Positions 48,991 to 58,400 of a stretch of DNA of 62,726 bases are shown piece after piece. The notes under the pieces were generated by a model. That model was not told the DNA's origin, made no database searches, and worked only from the letters and a program-made list of their open reading frames with translations. The position numbers and the translations under genes were made by a program. The stretch lies in the NCBI GenBank assembly GCA_020629755.1, contig JAHDCS010000007.1, positions 1-62,726 on the forward strand, written 5' to 3'. Each line of letters opens with the position of its first letter. Position 1 is the first letter of the stretch. The DNA comes from Flavobacteriales bacterium. GTDB taxonomy: Bacteria; Bacteroidota; Bacteroidia; Flavobacteriales_G; JALEGO01.

Positions 48991-50067
48991 TTGAAACCAT
49001 TATTACATAATATACACGATAAGGTTACGCTTAAAGAGAAAATTGGCCAAGAAAACTTCACACGAGTGACCATTTCTTTTTATAGATATGTTGCGATTAA
49101 TGACCCAATAGCACTTAGAGACCAGCTTTATGCAGAGTGGAATCGCTTAGGCGTTTTAGGACGTATTTACTTAGCAAAAGAGGGCATTAATGCGCAATTT
49201 AGTGTACCAAAACCAAATCTAGAGATCTTTAAAGCCTCTCTTCAAAAGCATCAAGCATTTGAGAAGATGCCTTTTAAGTGGGCACTTAAAAATGACGAAT
49301 CCTTTTTAAAATTAAAAATTCAAGTCAAAGATAAAATTGTGGCGGATGGCTTAAATGACAGTTCTTTTGATGCTTCTGATGTAGGCCAGCATCTTACGGC
49401 TAAAGAATTTAACGCGGCGATTGATCAGGGCGCAATAGTGGTAGACATGCGCAATCACTATGAAAGTGAGATTGGGCATTTTGATAAGGCCATTACGCCT
49501 CAGGTTGAAACCTTTAAGGAAGAACTGCCTAAGGTAAAGCAAATACTTGCAGATAAAAAAGGCGATAAAATTCTTTTATACTGCACTGGAGGTATTCGCT
49601 GTGAAAAAGCAAGTGCCTATCTAAAACATCATGGGTTTAAAGATGTTAATCAATTGCATGGCGGCATTATTGATTACGCCAAACAAGTGAAAGAACAAGG
49701 TCTTGAGAATAAATTTAAAGGCAAGAATTTTGTGTTTGACGACCGTTTATCTGAGCCCATATCTGATGATGTGATAGCCCATTGCCATCAATGTGGGGCC
49801 AAAGCAGATCAACATACTAATTGTGCAAATGTGGCTTGCAACCTGCTGTTTATTCAGTGTGATGCTTGTAAATCTAAATTTGAAAATTGCTGTACCCCTT
49901 CTTGTAAGCAGATTAATAGTTTGCCTGAAGACATACAAAAAAATCTTAGAAAGGGTAAGAAAGAAAAAAAGCGTTTCAATAAAGGAGTAAGTGATCCGAT
50001 GCACCTGCGCAGTCTTATTCAAAAACAATTGCTTCAATCTGTAGATGTCGATTCAAAAAGAGCTTAA
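48991..50067 (+). CDS. trhO: tRNA uridine 5-hydroxylase TrhO (rhodanese family)
   Basis: 358 residues. Member of the YceA/TrhO family that hydroxylates U34 of certain tRNAs with oxygen. [37 protein letters not shown], the rhodanese loop [15 protein letters not shown] with active Cys198, and a Cys-rich C-terminal zinc-like region ([20 protein letters not shown], then CDACKSKF) are all present. TTG 48991 gives [12 protein letters not shown], equal in length to relatives; the 38 residues upstream in frame would run into the opposite gene and its promoter. The last 23 bases overlap the next gene. Confidence 0.92.
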   Translation: MKPLLHNIHDKVTLKEKIGQENFTRVTISFYRYVAINDPIALRDQLYAEWNRLGVLGRIYLAKEGINAQFSVPKPNLEIFKASLQKHQAFEKMPFKWALKNDESFLKLKIQVKDKIVADGLNDSSFDASDVGQHLTAKEFNAAIDQGAIVVDMRNHYESEIGHFDKAITPQVETFKEELPKVKQILADKKGDKILLYCTGGIRCEKASAYLKHHGFKDVNQLHGGIIDYAKQVKEQGLENKFKGKNFVFDDRLSEPISDDVIAHCHQCGAKADQHTNCANVACNLLFIQCDACKSKFENCCTPSCKQINSLPEDIQKNLRKGKKEKKRFNKGVSDPMHLRSLIQKQLLQSVDVDSKRA

Positions 50068-50782
50068 AACACAGGGCGATTTTCTCTTTAAGTATAGAAG
50101 TTTTTTGCCGATTCTTTTTGTTTTATGGGGGATGGGTGTTGTGTGTGTGGATGTTTATTTTGGAAAAGGGCATTTTTCATCTAATAGGATTCAACTATCA
50201 GCTCTTATAATAGGCAGTATAGGAAAACTTATACGGATGCATGTGATTGGCTATTCAGCTAGTGATACCTCTGGTCGAAATACTAAAACAGGCCAGGTGG
50301 CAGGTTCTTTAAATACAGTAGGATGGTATTCAATGTGTAGAAATCCTTTGTATTTAGGCAATTTTTTAATGTGGATCAGCGTATGTGTACTCACTGAGAA
50401 TCTTTGGTTTTGTGGACTTTTCACATTAGTATTTTGGTTATATTATGAGCGAATTATTTATACAGAAGAACTGTTTTTAACACAAAAATTTAACACCGAC
50501 TATTCAGATTGGGCTTCAAAAACGCCTTGTTTTATTCCTAACCTATTACAATATAGAGCCCCTAAACAGAGTTTTAGTTTTAAAAAGGTTTTTAATAAAG
50601 AAAGAAGCGGTGTTATGGGCTTATTTGTAGTGTTGTACCTTTTTTCAATCTTTAGAAGCTGGGTAAATAACCAAACACTAGAAATCGATACAGGCCTGTT
50701 GTTTTATTGTGCTGTTTTTGGTGTGGGGTTTTATATAACGTCTAAAACCCTGAAAAAAACCACTTCATTATTAGAGTATTAA
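50045..50782 (+). CDS. ICMT/PEMT-like membrane methyltransferase
   Basis: 245 residues with about six membrane segments. The SAM-binding core typical of isoprenylcysteine/phospholipid methyltransferases is visible: [32 protein letters not shown] and, after a helix, [16 protein letters not shown]. In bacteria such enzymes methylate lipids or lipid A phosphate; the substrate here is unknown. It overlaps trhO by 23 bases in another frame, so it is probably co-expressed. Confidence 0.75.
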   Translation: MSIQKELKTQGDFLFKYRSFLPILFVLWGMGVVCVDVYFGKGHFSSNRIQLSALIIGSIGKLIRMHVIGYSASDTSGRNTKTGQVAGSLNTVGWYSMCRNPLYLGNFLMWISVCVLTENLWFCGLFTLVFWLYYERIIYTEELFLTQKFNTDYSDWASKTPCFIPNLLQYRAPKQSFSFKKVFNKERSGVMGLFVVLYLFSIFRSWVNNQTLEIDTGLLFYCAVFGVGFYITSKTLKKTTSLLEY

Positions 50783-50811
50783 GAAACTTAAACAGTTTCT
50801 AAGAACTCTAT

Positions 50812-50845
50812 AAATAAAAAAGCCCCTGAATATTACAGAGGCTTT
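50812..50845 (-). terminator. Intrinsic terminator of the KTSC lipoprotein gene
   Basis: Read on the minus strand: AGCCTCTG (50843-50836), 7-base loop, CAGGGGCT (50828-50821, one G-U pair), then TTTTTTATTT. The plus-strand T-tract is weak, but the stem may also stop the upstream plus-strand genes. Confidence 0.75.
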
Positions 50846-50873
50846 AAGTAAATTCATTTTTATTAAAAGAGCA

Positions 50874-51229
50874 TTACTCTTTAACATTTACATACTTTCC
50901 TTTGATGAATTCATTGTAATATGAACCTTTAGAATTGGCATTATAGAATCCGTCCCAAATAAAGTAAGGAATGCCAGAGTAAACATAAAGTTGATTGTTT
51001 AGATTCAATTCTAATATTCCAGCAGTTTGCTTGTCACAACCGTTGTAAATAGAAGAAAAAAAAAAGAACTTCCTGTATTTTGAAAATGTTCGAATACAGG
51101 AAAATTATTGTTATTAATAAACTCAGTGGCTTCTGAAAAAGAAGTAAACGAACTAGGCGCTACACAAGTAGTGTTTTCAGAAGTATTACAGCCTGTACCT
51201 GAGGTTAGAATACTGAACACAATCAGCAT
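50874..51229 (-). pseudogene. KTSC-domain lipoprotein interrupted by a frameshift at an A10 tract
   Basis: The first frame (51229 to about 51012) gives a signal sequence with lipobox-like GTGC (Cys14), then SFSEATEFINNNNFPVFEHF and NTGSSFFF before it runs out of frame. Past the A10 run at 51056-51065 another frame continues with IYNGCDKQTAGILELNLNNQ, LYVYSGIPYFIWDGFYN and SKGSYYNEFIKGKYV. This is an unmistakable KTSC domain, and it ends at 50874. One more T (11) or two fewer (8) joins the halves into about 118 residues. A TAATTTTG box (51264-51257) lies upstream and a terminator downstream, so the unit is otherwise complete. It may be phase-variable, decayed or a sequencing error. Confidence 0.82.
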
Positions 51230-51256
51230 TAAGAATAATCCAAAAAAGGGGTAACT

Positions 51257-51264
51257 TCAAAATT
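51257..51264 (-). promoter_or_regulatory. -7 promoter element TAATTTTG of the KTSC lipoprotein gene
   Basis: Exact TAnnTTTG on the minus strand, 27 bases before the ATG at 51229. The 160-base gap to the divergent TonB-type gene shows no other clear site. Confidence 0.45.
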
Positions 51265-51389
51265 ATCATCATGTACTTTGGATAGAGTGCATGATGTCAC
51301 AAATTTTAAGACACGTTTTAGCTTTTTTAACAAGATTTTACCTAGCTGTATATTTTTAATTAAATACCTTCACGATCAAACCCTGTTGT

Positions 51390-53807
51390 ATGCTCAAAAC
51401 ATTTTGTTTCGCTTGCCAAACCTTGCTTTGTTTTAGTGCTTTTGCACAAATTTCGCTTTCAGCAAAAGTGGTAGATGCACAGGGCGAGCCTATCCCATAC
51501 GCCACCATAGCATTGTTTGAAGTAGACACCTCAGTGCTTTTAAAAACAGCAGCCTCTGACCTACAAGGACAGTTTACATTAAGCATCCCCCCAAATAAAA
51601 AAACACGACTTCAGATAAGTTTTGTAGGCTATAAAACTTTTGAAAAAAACATTGAAGGGTCTTTAGACGATCTGCATCTAGGCTCTATTGTTTTAGAACA
51701 ATCTACTAAGGCCTTACAAGAAGTTTCCGTAGTAGCGCTTCGTCCAACCATTGAAGTTAAACCGGGCAAAACCCTATTTAATGTAGATAAAACCATCAAT
51801 GCAGCGGGCACTGACGCCCTCACATTGCTTAGAAAAGCGCCTGGCACAATGGTCGATCATAACGATAATATTACTTTAGAAGGCAAATCGTCTGTGCAGG
51901 TGTATATTGACGATCGCCCCACAGGATTAGAAGGCGAAGAACTTACCGATTATTTGAAAAGCATCCCTTCCGATCAGATTGACCGCATAGAAATCATCTC
52001 AAATCCATCGGCCAGATACGAAGCGTCTGGCAGTGGCGGAATCATCAATATTATCATGAAGCGATCTGGTTTAGACCATTTAAGTGGTGCTGTAGATGTA
52101 GGCTATCAACAAGGGTTTTATCCAAAACAAAATGCAGCATTGGGTCTGAACTATAAAAAAAATAAATGGAGCCTTTACTCAAATTACTCGGTCAGAAACA
52201 AGAAGAATCGCAGTTTTCAAAATGCAGATAGACAGCTATTTCAACGTACATTCATTACAAATTCTGTAGATCAGTCTTATAGAAGATCACATAGAATTAA
52301 ATTAGGAGCAGATTATACATTAGGCAAATTTCACACCATAGGCGCTTTTGTAAGTGTTATGCAAAGCCCAGAGATGCCATCTAATAGTTTATCTACTTCA
52401 GAAAACATCTTCAATGGGCAATTAGATCAAGAGATTTGCTCTGCTTCAGAGGTTCTTAAGAAATTTCAGCGTAAACTCTATACGTTAAATTACACGTTTA
52501 AAGACACCAACGATCACTTTTTTAGCATCCAAACAGACATCAATACGCGCAGATTTAATCGCAACATGCTTCAAAATAACACATTTTCTGATTCAATAGG
52601 CATAGTACAGAGTAAAGAGCAAATCATAAACCAAAGAGCCTCACAGGGGCTTATCGGATCTATAAAATCAGACTATGAAACTACAATAGGGACATCTGTT
52701 TTTACTACGGGCTTTAAAATTACACGCTCTGAAATAGACAATACGCTTTATTATGATAACCTTGTTGATCAAATCTCACTAGTAGCGCAAAACAATAATC
52801 AGTTTATTTATACTGAAGATGTATTGGGGGGATATGCAGAAATCGAGTCTGAACTTTCAAAAAAAATAAGTGTTTTAGCGGGTGCTCGTTTAGAACATAC
52901 CCGTGCACTGGGTGAAACTATAGAGGCTGATGAAAACACCATTGAGCTCAATAGGGACTACACCAAATTTTTTCCTTCAGTTAATTTCACGTATAAACAC
53001 TCCAAAAAATGGAAATATACCCTAGGCTATTCTAAACGGATAGATCGGCCAAGTTATCGGTATTTAAATCCGTTTGTAGTCAAAAGAGGGGCCTTTAGCT
53101 TTTCATCAGGCAATGTAAATTTAAATCCGGTGATCAGCCATGTCTTTGAGGGGGGATGGGCGTATAATTACAAATGGTTTGCCACGCTATCCTATTCTAA
53201 GCTTAATGATCAGTTTGATCAGTTAGACTTGGCTTTAGATAGCTTGTATACGATTAAATCTCCTCAGAATATTTCTAATAGTGAGGTTGTCAGTTTTTCA
53301 AACTCGTTGAATACGAGTCTACATAAAAAGATTAATTTGTACGCATCAGCCCGCTTTAGTTACACGCAAAACCGTTCTGCAATAGATGACAACAATAGGG
53401 TTGATATTGAGGCTTTTACCTTTAATGGATTTTTTCAAACTACTTTTTTACTCTCTAAAACCTTTACTATGGAACTCTCGTCTTGGGTAACATCACCAAC
53501 GGTATGGCAAGGCAATTTTAAATCGGATTGGATGGGGATGTTAGATGTCGGGTTTCGACAAAAAATATTAAAAGAAAAAGCAACTATTTCGCTTTCTTTT
53601 TCAGATGTGTTAAATACCATGGGATGGGCGATTGTTGCCAACACTGGAACACTTAATCTAGATGCTTCAGGGCGCTGGGAGAGCAGGCAGATAAAATTAG
53701 GGTTTAACTATCGTTTTGGCAATCAAAAGATTAAGGCTAAAAAGCAAAAACCTGGCCTACAAGACGAAAATAAAAGATCAGGTGAAGGCTCAGGTTTTGG
53801 GATGTGA
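51390..53807 (+). CDS. TonB-dependent-receptor-like outer-membrane barrel
   Basis: 805 residues. Signal peptide (to AFAQ), a carboxypeptidase-regulatory-like domain (VVDAQGEPIPYATIALFE, FVGYKTFE), and a plug with VDKTINAAGTDALTLLRKAPG, VYIDDRPTGLEGEELTDYL and IEIISNPSARYEASGSGGIINI. A large beta-barrel of the OMP_b-brl_3 type follows and ends in a basic tail. This class is a TonB receptor relative whose substrate is usually unknown. GGGGGGATG words occur at 51584 (minus) and 53150 (plus). Confidence 0.88.
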   Translation: MLKTFCFACQTLLCFSAFAQISLSAKVVDAQGEPIPYATIALFEVDTSVLLKTAASDLQGQFTLSIPPNKKTRLQISFVGYKTFEKNIEGSLDDLHLGSIVLEQSTKALQEVSVVALRPTIEVKPGKTLFNVDKTINAAGTDALTLLRKAPGTMVDHNDNITLEGKSSVQVYIDDRPTGLEGEELTDYLKSIPSDQIDRIEIISNPSARYEASGSGGIINIIMKRSGLDHLSGAVDVGYQQGFYPKQNAALGLNYKKNKWSLYSNYSVRNKKNRSFQNADRQLFQRTFITNSVDQSYRRSHRIKLGADYTLGKFHTIGAFVSVMQSPEMPSNSLSTSENIFNGQLDQEICSASEVLKKFQRKLYTLNYTFKDTNDHFFSIQTDINTRRFNRNMLQNNTFSDSIGIVQSKEQIINQRASQGLIGSIKSDYETTIGTSVFTTGFKITRSEIDNTLYYDNLVDQISLVAQNNNQFIYTEDVLGGYAEIESELSKKISVLAGARLEHTRALGETIEADENTIELNRDYTKFFPSVNFTYKHSKKWKYTLGYSKRIDRPSYRYLNPFVVKRGAFSFSSGNVNLNPVISHVFEGGWAYNYKWFATLSYSKLNDQFDQLDLALDSLYTIKSPQNISNSEVVSFSNSLNTSLHKKINLYASARFSYTQNRSAIDDNNRVDIEAFTFNGFFQTTFLLSKTFTMELSSWVTSPTVWQGNFKSDWMGMLDVGFRQKILKEKATISLSFSDVLNTMGWAIVANTGTLNLDASGRWESRQIKLGFNYRFGNQKIKAKKQKPGLQDENKRSGEGSGFGM

Positions 53808-53829
53808 GCCTTCTTAATTCTTCATTTAA

Positions 53830-54699
53830 TTATAATCGATACGTTAATGTAAATCCAGTTGCGGTTGCCGGAAATACTTGACCTGAGTTTAGCCCAATGC
53901 CAGGTTCAATACGCACGCCTAATAAAAGGTGCTTAAAAAGATTTTCTTTTTTAGAAAGCTGAAAATCAAGACCCAATGGTATATAGACTCTATAAATATT
54001 ATTTTGCACTAAATTGGTTTGAACATCTTCATGTAAATACTCGCCATCCCAATAGTTGTTTGAATACGGGCTAACGCTCAATTGGTTTTGAGTTTCGGCT
54101 ATAAAGTTTGAATGCGTATGACTATTTTTAGTAATGGTTTCTATATTGTTTATGCCAATCATAGCCTCAATACCTAATCCAAAATAGGCTTTAAATCTAG
54201 GTCTTTTCAAAGACGGCTGGTATAAAAACGCAGACGATAAAGTAATGCCCGATATATTCTTTTCTAAAGTGTAACTTTCATTATCGTAAATGTTTTCAAT
54301 TATAACGCCTCCAGCATTAGAACTAAAGGTGTCAGAATGGGCTAATGTTTCTTTATAAAGGCTGGCAAGCTGAAAACTTGAGGTAAAATAGCCAATGCTT
54401 CCTTCAATACGGGTGTTTTTATTTTCAAAACTAAATCCAGCATAATTTTTGTTACTATGACCACTTAACCAATGCTGTGAAGAATACCCTTCAAGATCAT
54501 TAGGTAATAAAGTACTATGAGGTAAATAGGCACTCATATTTGCACTAATATTGCCTCCATTTATTCCGATAGTCATAAACCCCATAAAAAAACCAGAGAG
54601 TTTATATGAATTTTCTTGATGTTTTGATGAGTCTATTTGAGAAAAAATAATAGTTGGAGCAAAAAGAAGTGCGATGATTAGAGATGTGAAATATTTCAT
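53830..54699 (-). CDS. Hypothetical outer-membrane protein
   Basis: 289 residues with a signal peptide (FAPTIIFSQ). Alternating hydrophobic strands and a C-terminal ATGFTLTYRL suggest a beta-barrel. No family recognised. It converges with the TonB-type gene, 22 bases apart, and lies 51 bases downstream of another small barrel-like gene in the same direction, so it may be the last gene of the minus-strand locus. Confidence 0.65.
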   Translation of the reverse strand: MKYFTSLIIALLFAPTIIFSQIDSSKHQENSYKLSGFFMGFMTIGINGGNISANMSAYLPHSTLLPNDLEGYSSQHWLSGHSNKNYAGFSFENKNTRIEGSIGYFTSSFQLASLYKETLAHSDTFSSNAGGVIIENIYDNESYTLEKNISGITLSSAFLYQPSLKRPRFKAYFGLGIEAMIGINNIETITKNSHTHSNFIAETQNQLSVSPYSNNYWDGEYLHEDVQTNLVQNNIYRVYIPLGLDFQLSKKENLFKHLLLGVRIEPGIGLNSGQVFPATATGFTLTYRL

Positions 54700-54750
54700 G
54701 TTTAATTTTTTAAGTGTTATGTATTATGTATTATAGATTGATTTTGAGCG

Positions 54751-55317
54751 TTAAAATTTATAAACCAATTGAAATTCTCCTCTTGGTTTAAAATGGCCTT
54801 CTAAGTCAAGCCTTTTTTTAAAGCCATCTTCAGTAAAGTTAAGGTTGAAGGTAATGCCTGGTAATGTTTGAAGAGCAGCATAAAATTTTTCTGAAAAATG
54901 ATATTGAACACCTAATAAGTAACCTATTTTAGGCCTTAGGTAAATGTTTGAGGTTTTTATATCTTCGGTATACTCAGTCTGGGCAAAAATTTTCTGATTA
55001 AGATAAGAAAGATAAAGAGAGGGTGCAAATCCGTGAATAAACCTCATTTTTTCACCTATTTCTTTTCTTTTTTCAAAGATTAATCCAAAGCTTCCGGCAA
55101 AACGACCTGATTTTGATACTGAATCTCGCTGCGTATCGATTCCAAAATCACCAAAGCGGTACTGGAGGTATTTGTTGGGCTTGGTGTTTTTTTTCAAGAC
55201 AAACCTAAAGGATTGTAAATCATATGTCCCAATACCAATCTCCATCTTTTTTTGGGAATACGAATTAAAGCAACAGACTAAAAAAGGTATAATTGATATA
55301 TACGTTAGTTTTTTCAT
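54751..55317 (-). CDS. Hypothetical outer-membrane beta-barrel protein
   Basis: 188 residues. Signal peptide (LVCCFNSYSQ), then strands such as YLQYRFGDFG and IGYLLGVQYHFSEKFYAAL, ending FQLVYKF with the terminal Phe typical of outer-membrane barrels. No family recognised. It lies 107 bases downstream of the SPOR barrel gene, and that gap holds no clear terminator. Confidence 0.65.
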   Translation of the reverse strand: MKKLTYISIIPFLVCCFNSYSQKKMEIGIGTYDLQSFRFVLKKNTKPNKYLQYRFGDFGIDTQRDSVSKSGRFAGSFGLIFEKRKEIGEKMRFIHGFAPSLYLSYLNQKIFAQTEYTEDIKTSNIYLRPKIGYLLGVQYHFSEKFYAALQTLPGITFNLNFTEDGFKKRLDLEGHFKPRGEFQLVYKF

Positions 55318-55424
55318 GAGAATAATGTTTAATTATAACTCACAAGCAAACAAACATCGTGCCAAAGAGATAAAAAGGTGTTTTTTTAAGAAAGAATTAT
55401 TGAGAAAGATGAATAGGCTTTACA

Positions 55425-58400
55425 TTATTCGGCACTATTCAAAAGCGCCTCAGCCTCATCAGCCGTTAAGAATTTACCAAAGTATTCGCCCACAACAACA
55501 ACAAAACCTTTATTAGGTATGTTTTCATTCTTTAAGAGCTGTTCTCTAAGGGCAATGGCGTCTTCTCGTTTTTTAAATTCGCCCATACACAGTCGTGTTA
55601 ATCCCTGAGGAGTTGGTGAAATTTCAACGTCAGGCAAGGCAGTTTTTACAGCCGCAATTTGATCTTGAGAGGCCGACGTGTTATAAGCGCCTACTTGTAC
55701 TTTAAAAAAGATCATATCTTTATTTATAGGTCTTTCTAAAAGATTAGGGTCATTAAACAGCGCGTTAATTGGAGCCTGGGCAGCTGTATTTTCTAGATCC
55801 TCAGAGGTTATGTTTTCAGAAGTATTTGTACTTTGATTTGTTTGATTACCTGGAGTCGCAGAATCATCTGTTTGCGGAAGTGCTTTGCCCTGATCTATGG
55901 CTTGTTGAATAGCCTCCATTTCTTCTTTTTCTTCGGCCTGAGATTTATTGATAAGCGCTTCAAGTTTTTCTTTATCTGTTTGTTCTTGGGGGGATGTGTT
56001 AGGGTCAGTGGTTTTATTTGCATTTTCAATAGCTTCTATTTCTGCACGCTCTTCAGCCTCAGATTGGGCAATAAGCGTCTCAAGTTTTTCTTGGGCTGAT
56101 ATTTGGGTGTCAGAAGACCCGGTTTTAGTAGAGTCAGAGTTGTTTAAGCTACTGTTTAGACTGTCTGATTCATTTTTGAATTTATTCTCTAGATTAATCC
56201 CTTTGCCATCCCCTTTGAAATTGATGTTTCGTTTACCTTCTTCAAATAAGAACGACACTTTAAATTCTTTTAGTCCATTAAAGTCTACCTTAAACTCTTC
56301 TTGACGCAATTTAAAATCCTCCCCAAAAACATTATTTACCCTAACACTATACAACCCAGACTGTGGCACAAAAAGTATAAAGTCGCCCTGCTTATCAGAT
56401 AAAGAAGCATAGGTGTTGCCTAGGCTGTCTGTGGCGGTGATACGGATGTTGGCAACAGATAAAAAGCCTTGAGCAGAAAACTCATCGCGTTTTAAATTAA
56501 TAGAACCATAAATTTTATTAGACTTAATATAAGGGACATATTGAGTTAAGTCATTGTCAATAGCAAGCTCAAACATTTCGCCCAGTTGGTTGATGTACTC
56601 GCCTCTAGTTTGGTCAGAAGCTTGGGTAGTCACGGTATATAATCCAGAGGGGATACGCTCGCAGGCCACTCTTCCAAAGCGATCGCTCATCAAGTTCACG
56701 GTGAAGTATTCGCTTGCCGAAATATTCATAGAATCTCTTTTGTTATCAATGGTTACCATCACATTTGGTATGCCGACTTCGTTTTCATCTTTTATTTTAT
56801 TCCCATTTAAATCTTTAAAAAAGATGATCTCAACATCTTCATAAGATTGACGGGGCTGATTAAAGTCAAAGACTTTTTTGATCCCGGCATTTAGATTAAA
56901 ATCAAAATAAGACGACGATAAGGCCTCGATGTCAGCACGTCTAAAGTAGTAAAGTAAAAAATTACCAGTAGCACTCCAGCCTTTGCCTAAGTCGTAATTA
57001 GCAAAGTTAAAGAAGGATACTCTTGAGATTCTATTATTGATATAATACCAAGCCGCAATGTTAGAGTTAATTGTTAAGCGGTTGTCTAGAAGGTTAAAGT
57101 TAAAATATGGATTGATGCGTATGCTTTTGCTGCCTCGCCCAGTTTCATTTAAATAGCGCTGAGAGGTAAAACTTGGCGCCCCATAGTAATAGCCTAAAAT
57201 AATACCATTTTTCTTAAACCGAGAGGTGAATAACACAGAAGCATTGATGTAAGGGTTTACATCAATAACATTTTGAGTGAACAGGTCATATTCGGTTACA
57301 TCGGTATACCCCACCTGAAGAGTGGTAGAGTTAGAACGGTCTCTGGTTTTTCTTCGATTGGCAGTAAAGGTGTAATTGTAATTATGACTTTTGAGCTGCG
57401 GTGTTGTAGTTAGCGCATGGTCAAAAGTGTAGTATTGATATCCCGGACCAGTGCTAATGCTTGTTCTTGGGCCTAAGGTTTTGTTGTATAATAAAGAGTT
57501 TACATGGTAGTTCCGTCTTCCGATGTTTTGTTTTTGAATGTTTTGATCTACAAATGATCGATTCGAATAATTGCCATTATAGTTAAAATTTAAGGAATGC
57601 GTGATGTCTTTAAATTTATAATTGGCAAAAACATTGTTGTTTAATAGTTCACCGCCAACATCTAAAAACCAGTCGCTGGTATAACGGCTTGTAATCAAAT
57701 ATTTTAAACGTTCAATACGTTTTGATGAAATCGAAATCATATGTGCATAAGCGGTTTTAGGGCTTGTGCCTTTTAGCGTTACCAGTGGTGTAGAAAATAC
57801 ACCCGTAAAGGTATTGTTTAACGCATTAACCGTGGCGCCTATACTTGGCGCAATGGTGTTGGTGAAACGCAAATCGTCTTTTCGATAAGTAAGCCCTCCG
57901 TGTAGGGTAATGTCTTTTTGAAGTTGATAAGAGCCTCTCATACCAGCAGTAAGCACTGGGCTAAATACATTCTGTGTGACGGCGCCAAATAAGTTATACT
58001 TACCCTTATGATACTCAAAACTACCACCTCTTCCGTTATATGGCAAAAACCATCCCGACATTACAATATCACCTAGTGTGGCAGTGTAAGAAGGCGTGAT
58101 GTAGCGCACAAACATTCTAGAGTACGTGTAATAATGCTCACCTGTAGAAAATGTAGTGCCAGTATTAAAAATATTAGGGTTAAAGAAAAAATACTGAAAC
58201 CGGCGTCTGTCTTTCAACAACAAAGTGCCTTTTACGCCTGCTTGCAATACAACCGGATAGTTGTTGGTTACAATATTAAACGCGTCTGCCCACACCACTA
58301 AAGGAGATTCATCTTCTATAAGTTTATTTCTGTGTACGCTGCGTACCTTTTCAAACCAAAAGTTAATGTTTTTACTCTTCACATCATCTTCGCCTTGTGC

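Noticed and set aside
48972-49073. Longer N-terminus of the threonine dehydrogenase from 49073
   Set aside because: The added residues overlap trhO and precede the normal NAD-binding start; ATG 48971 gives the usual length.
51230-51300. A second frameshift upstream that would extend the KTSC lipoprotein signal peptide (MMIILKLP...)
   Set aside because: The region contains TAATTTTG, better read as the promoter, and the ATG at 51229 already gives a hydrophobic signal with lipobox.
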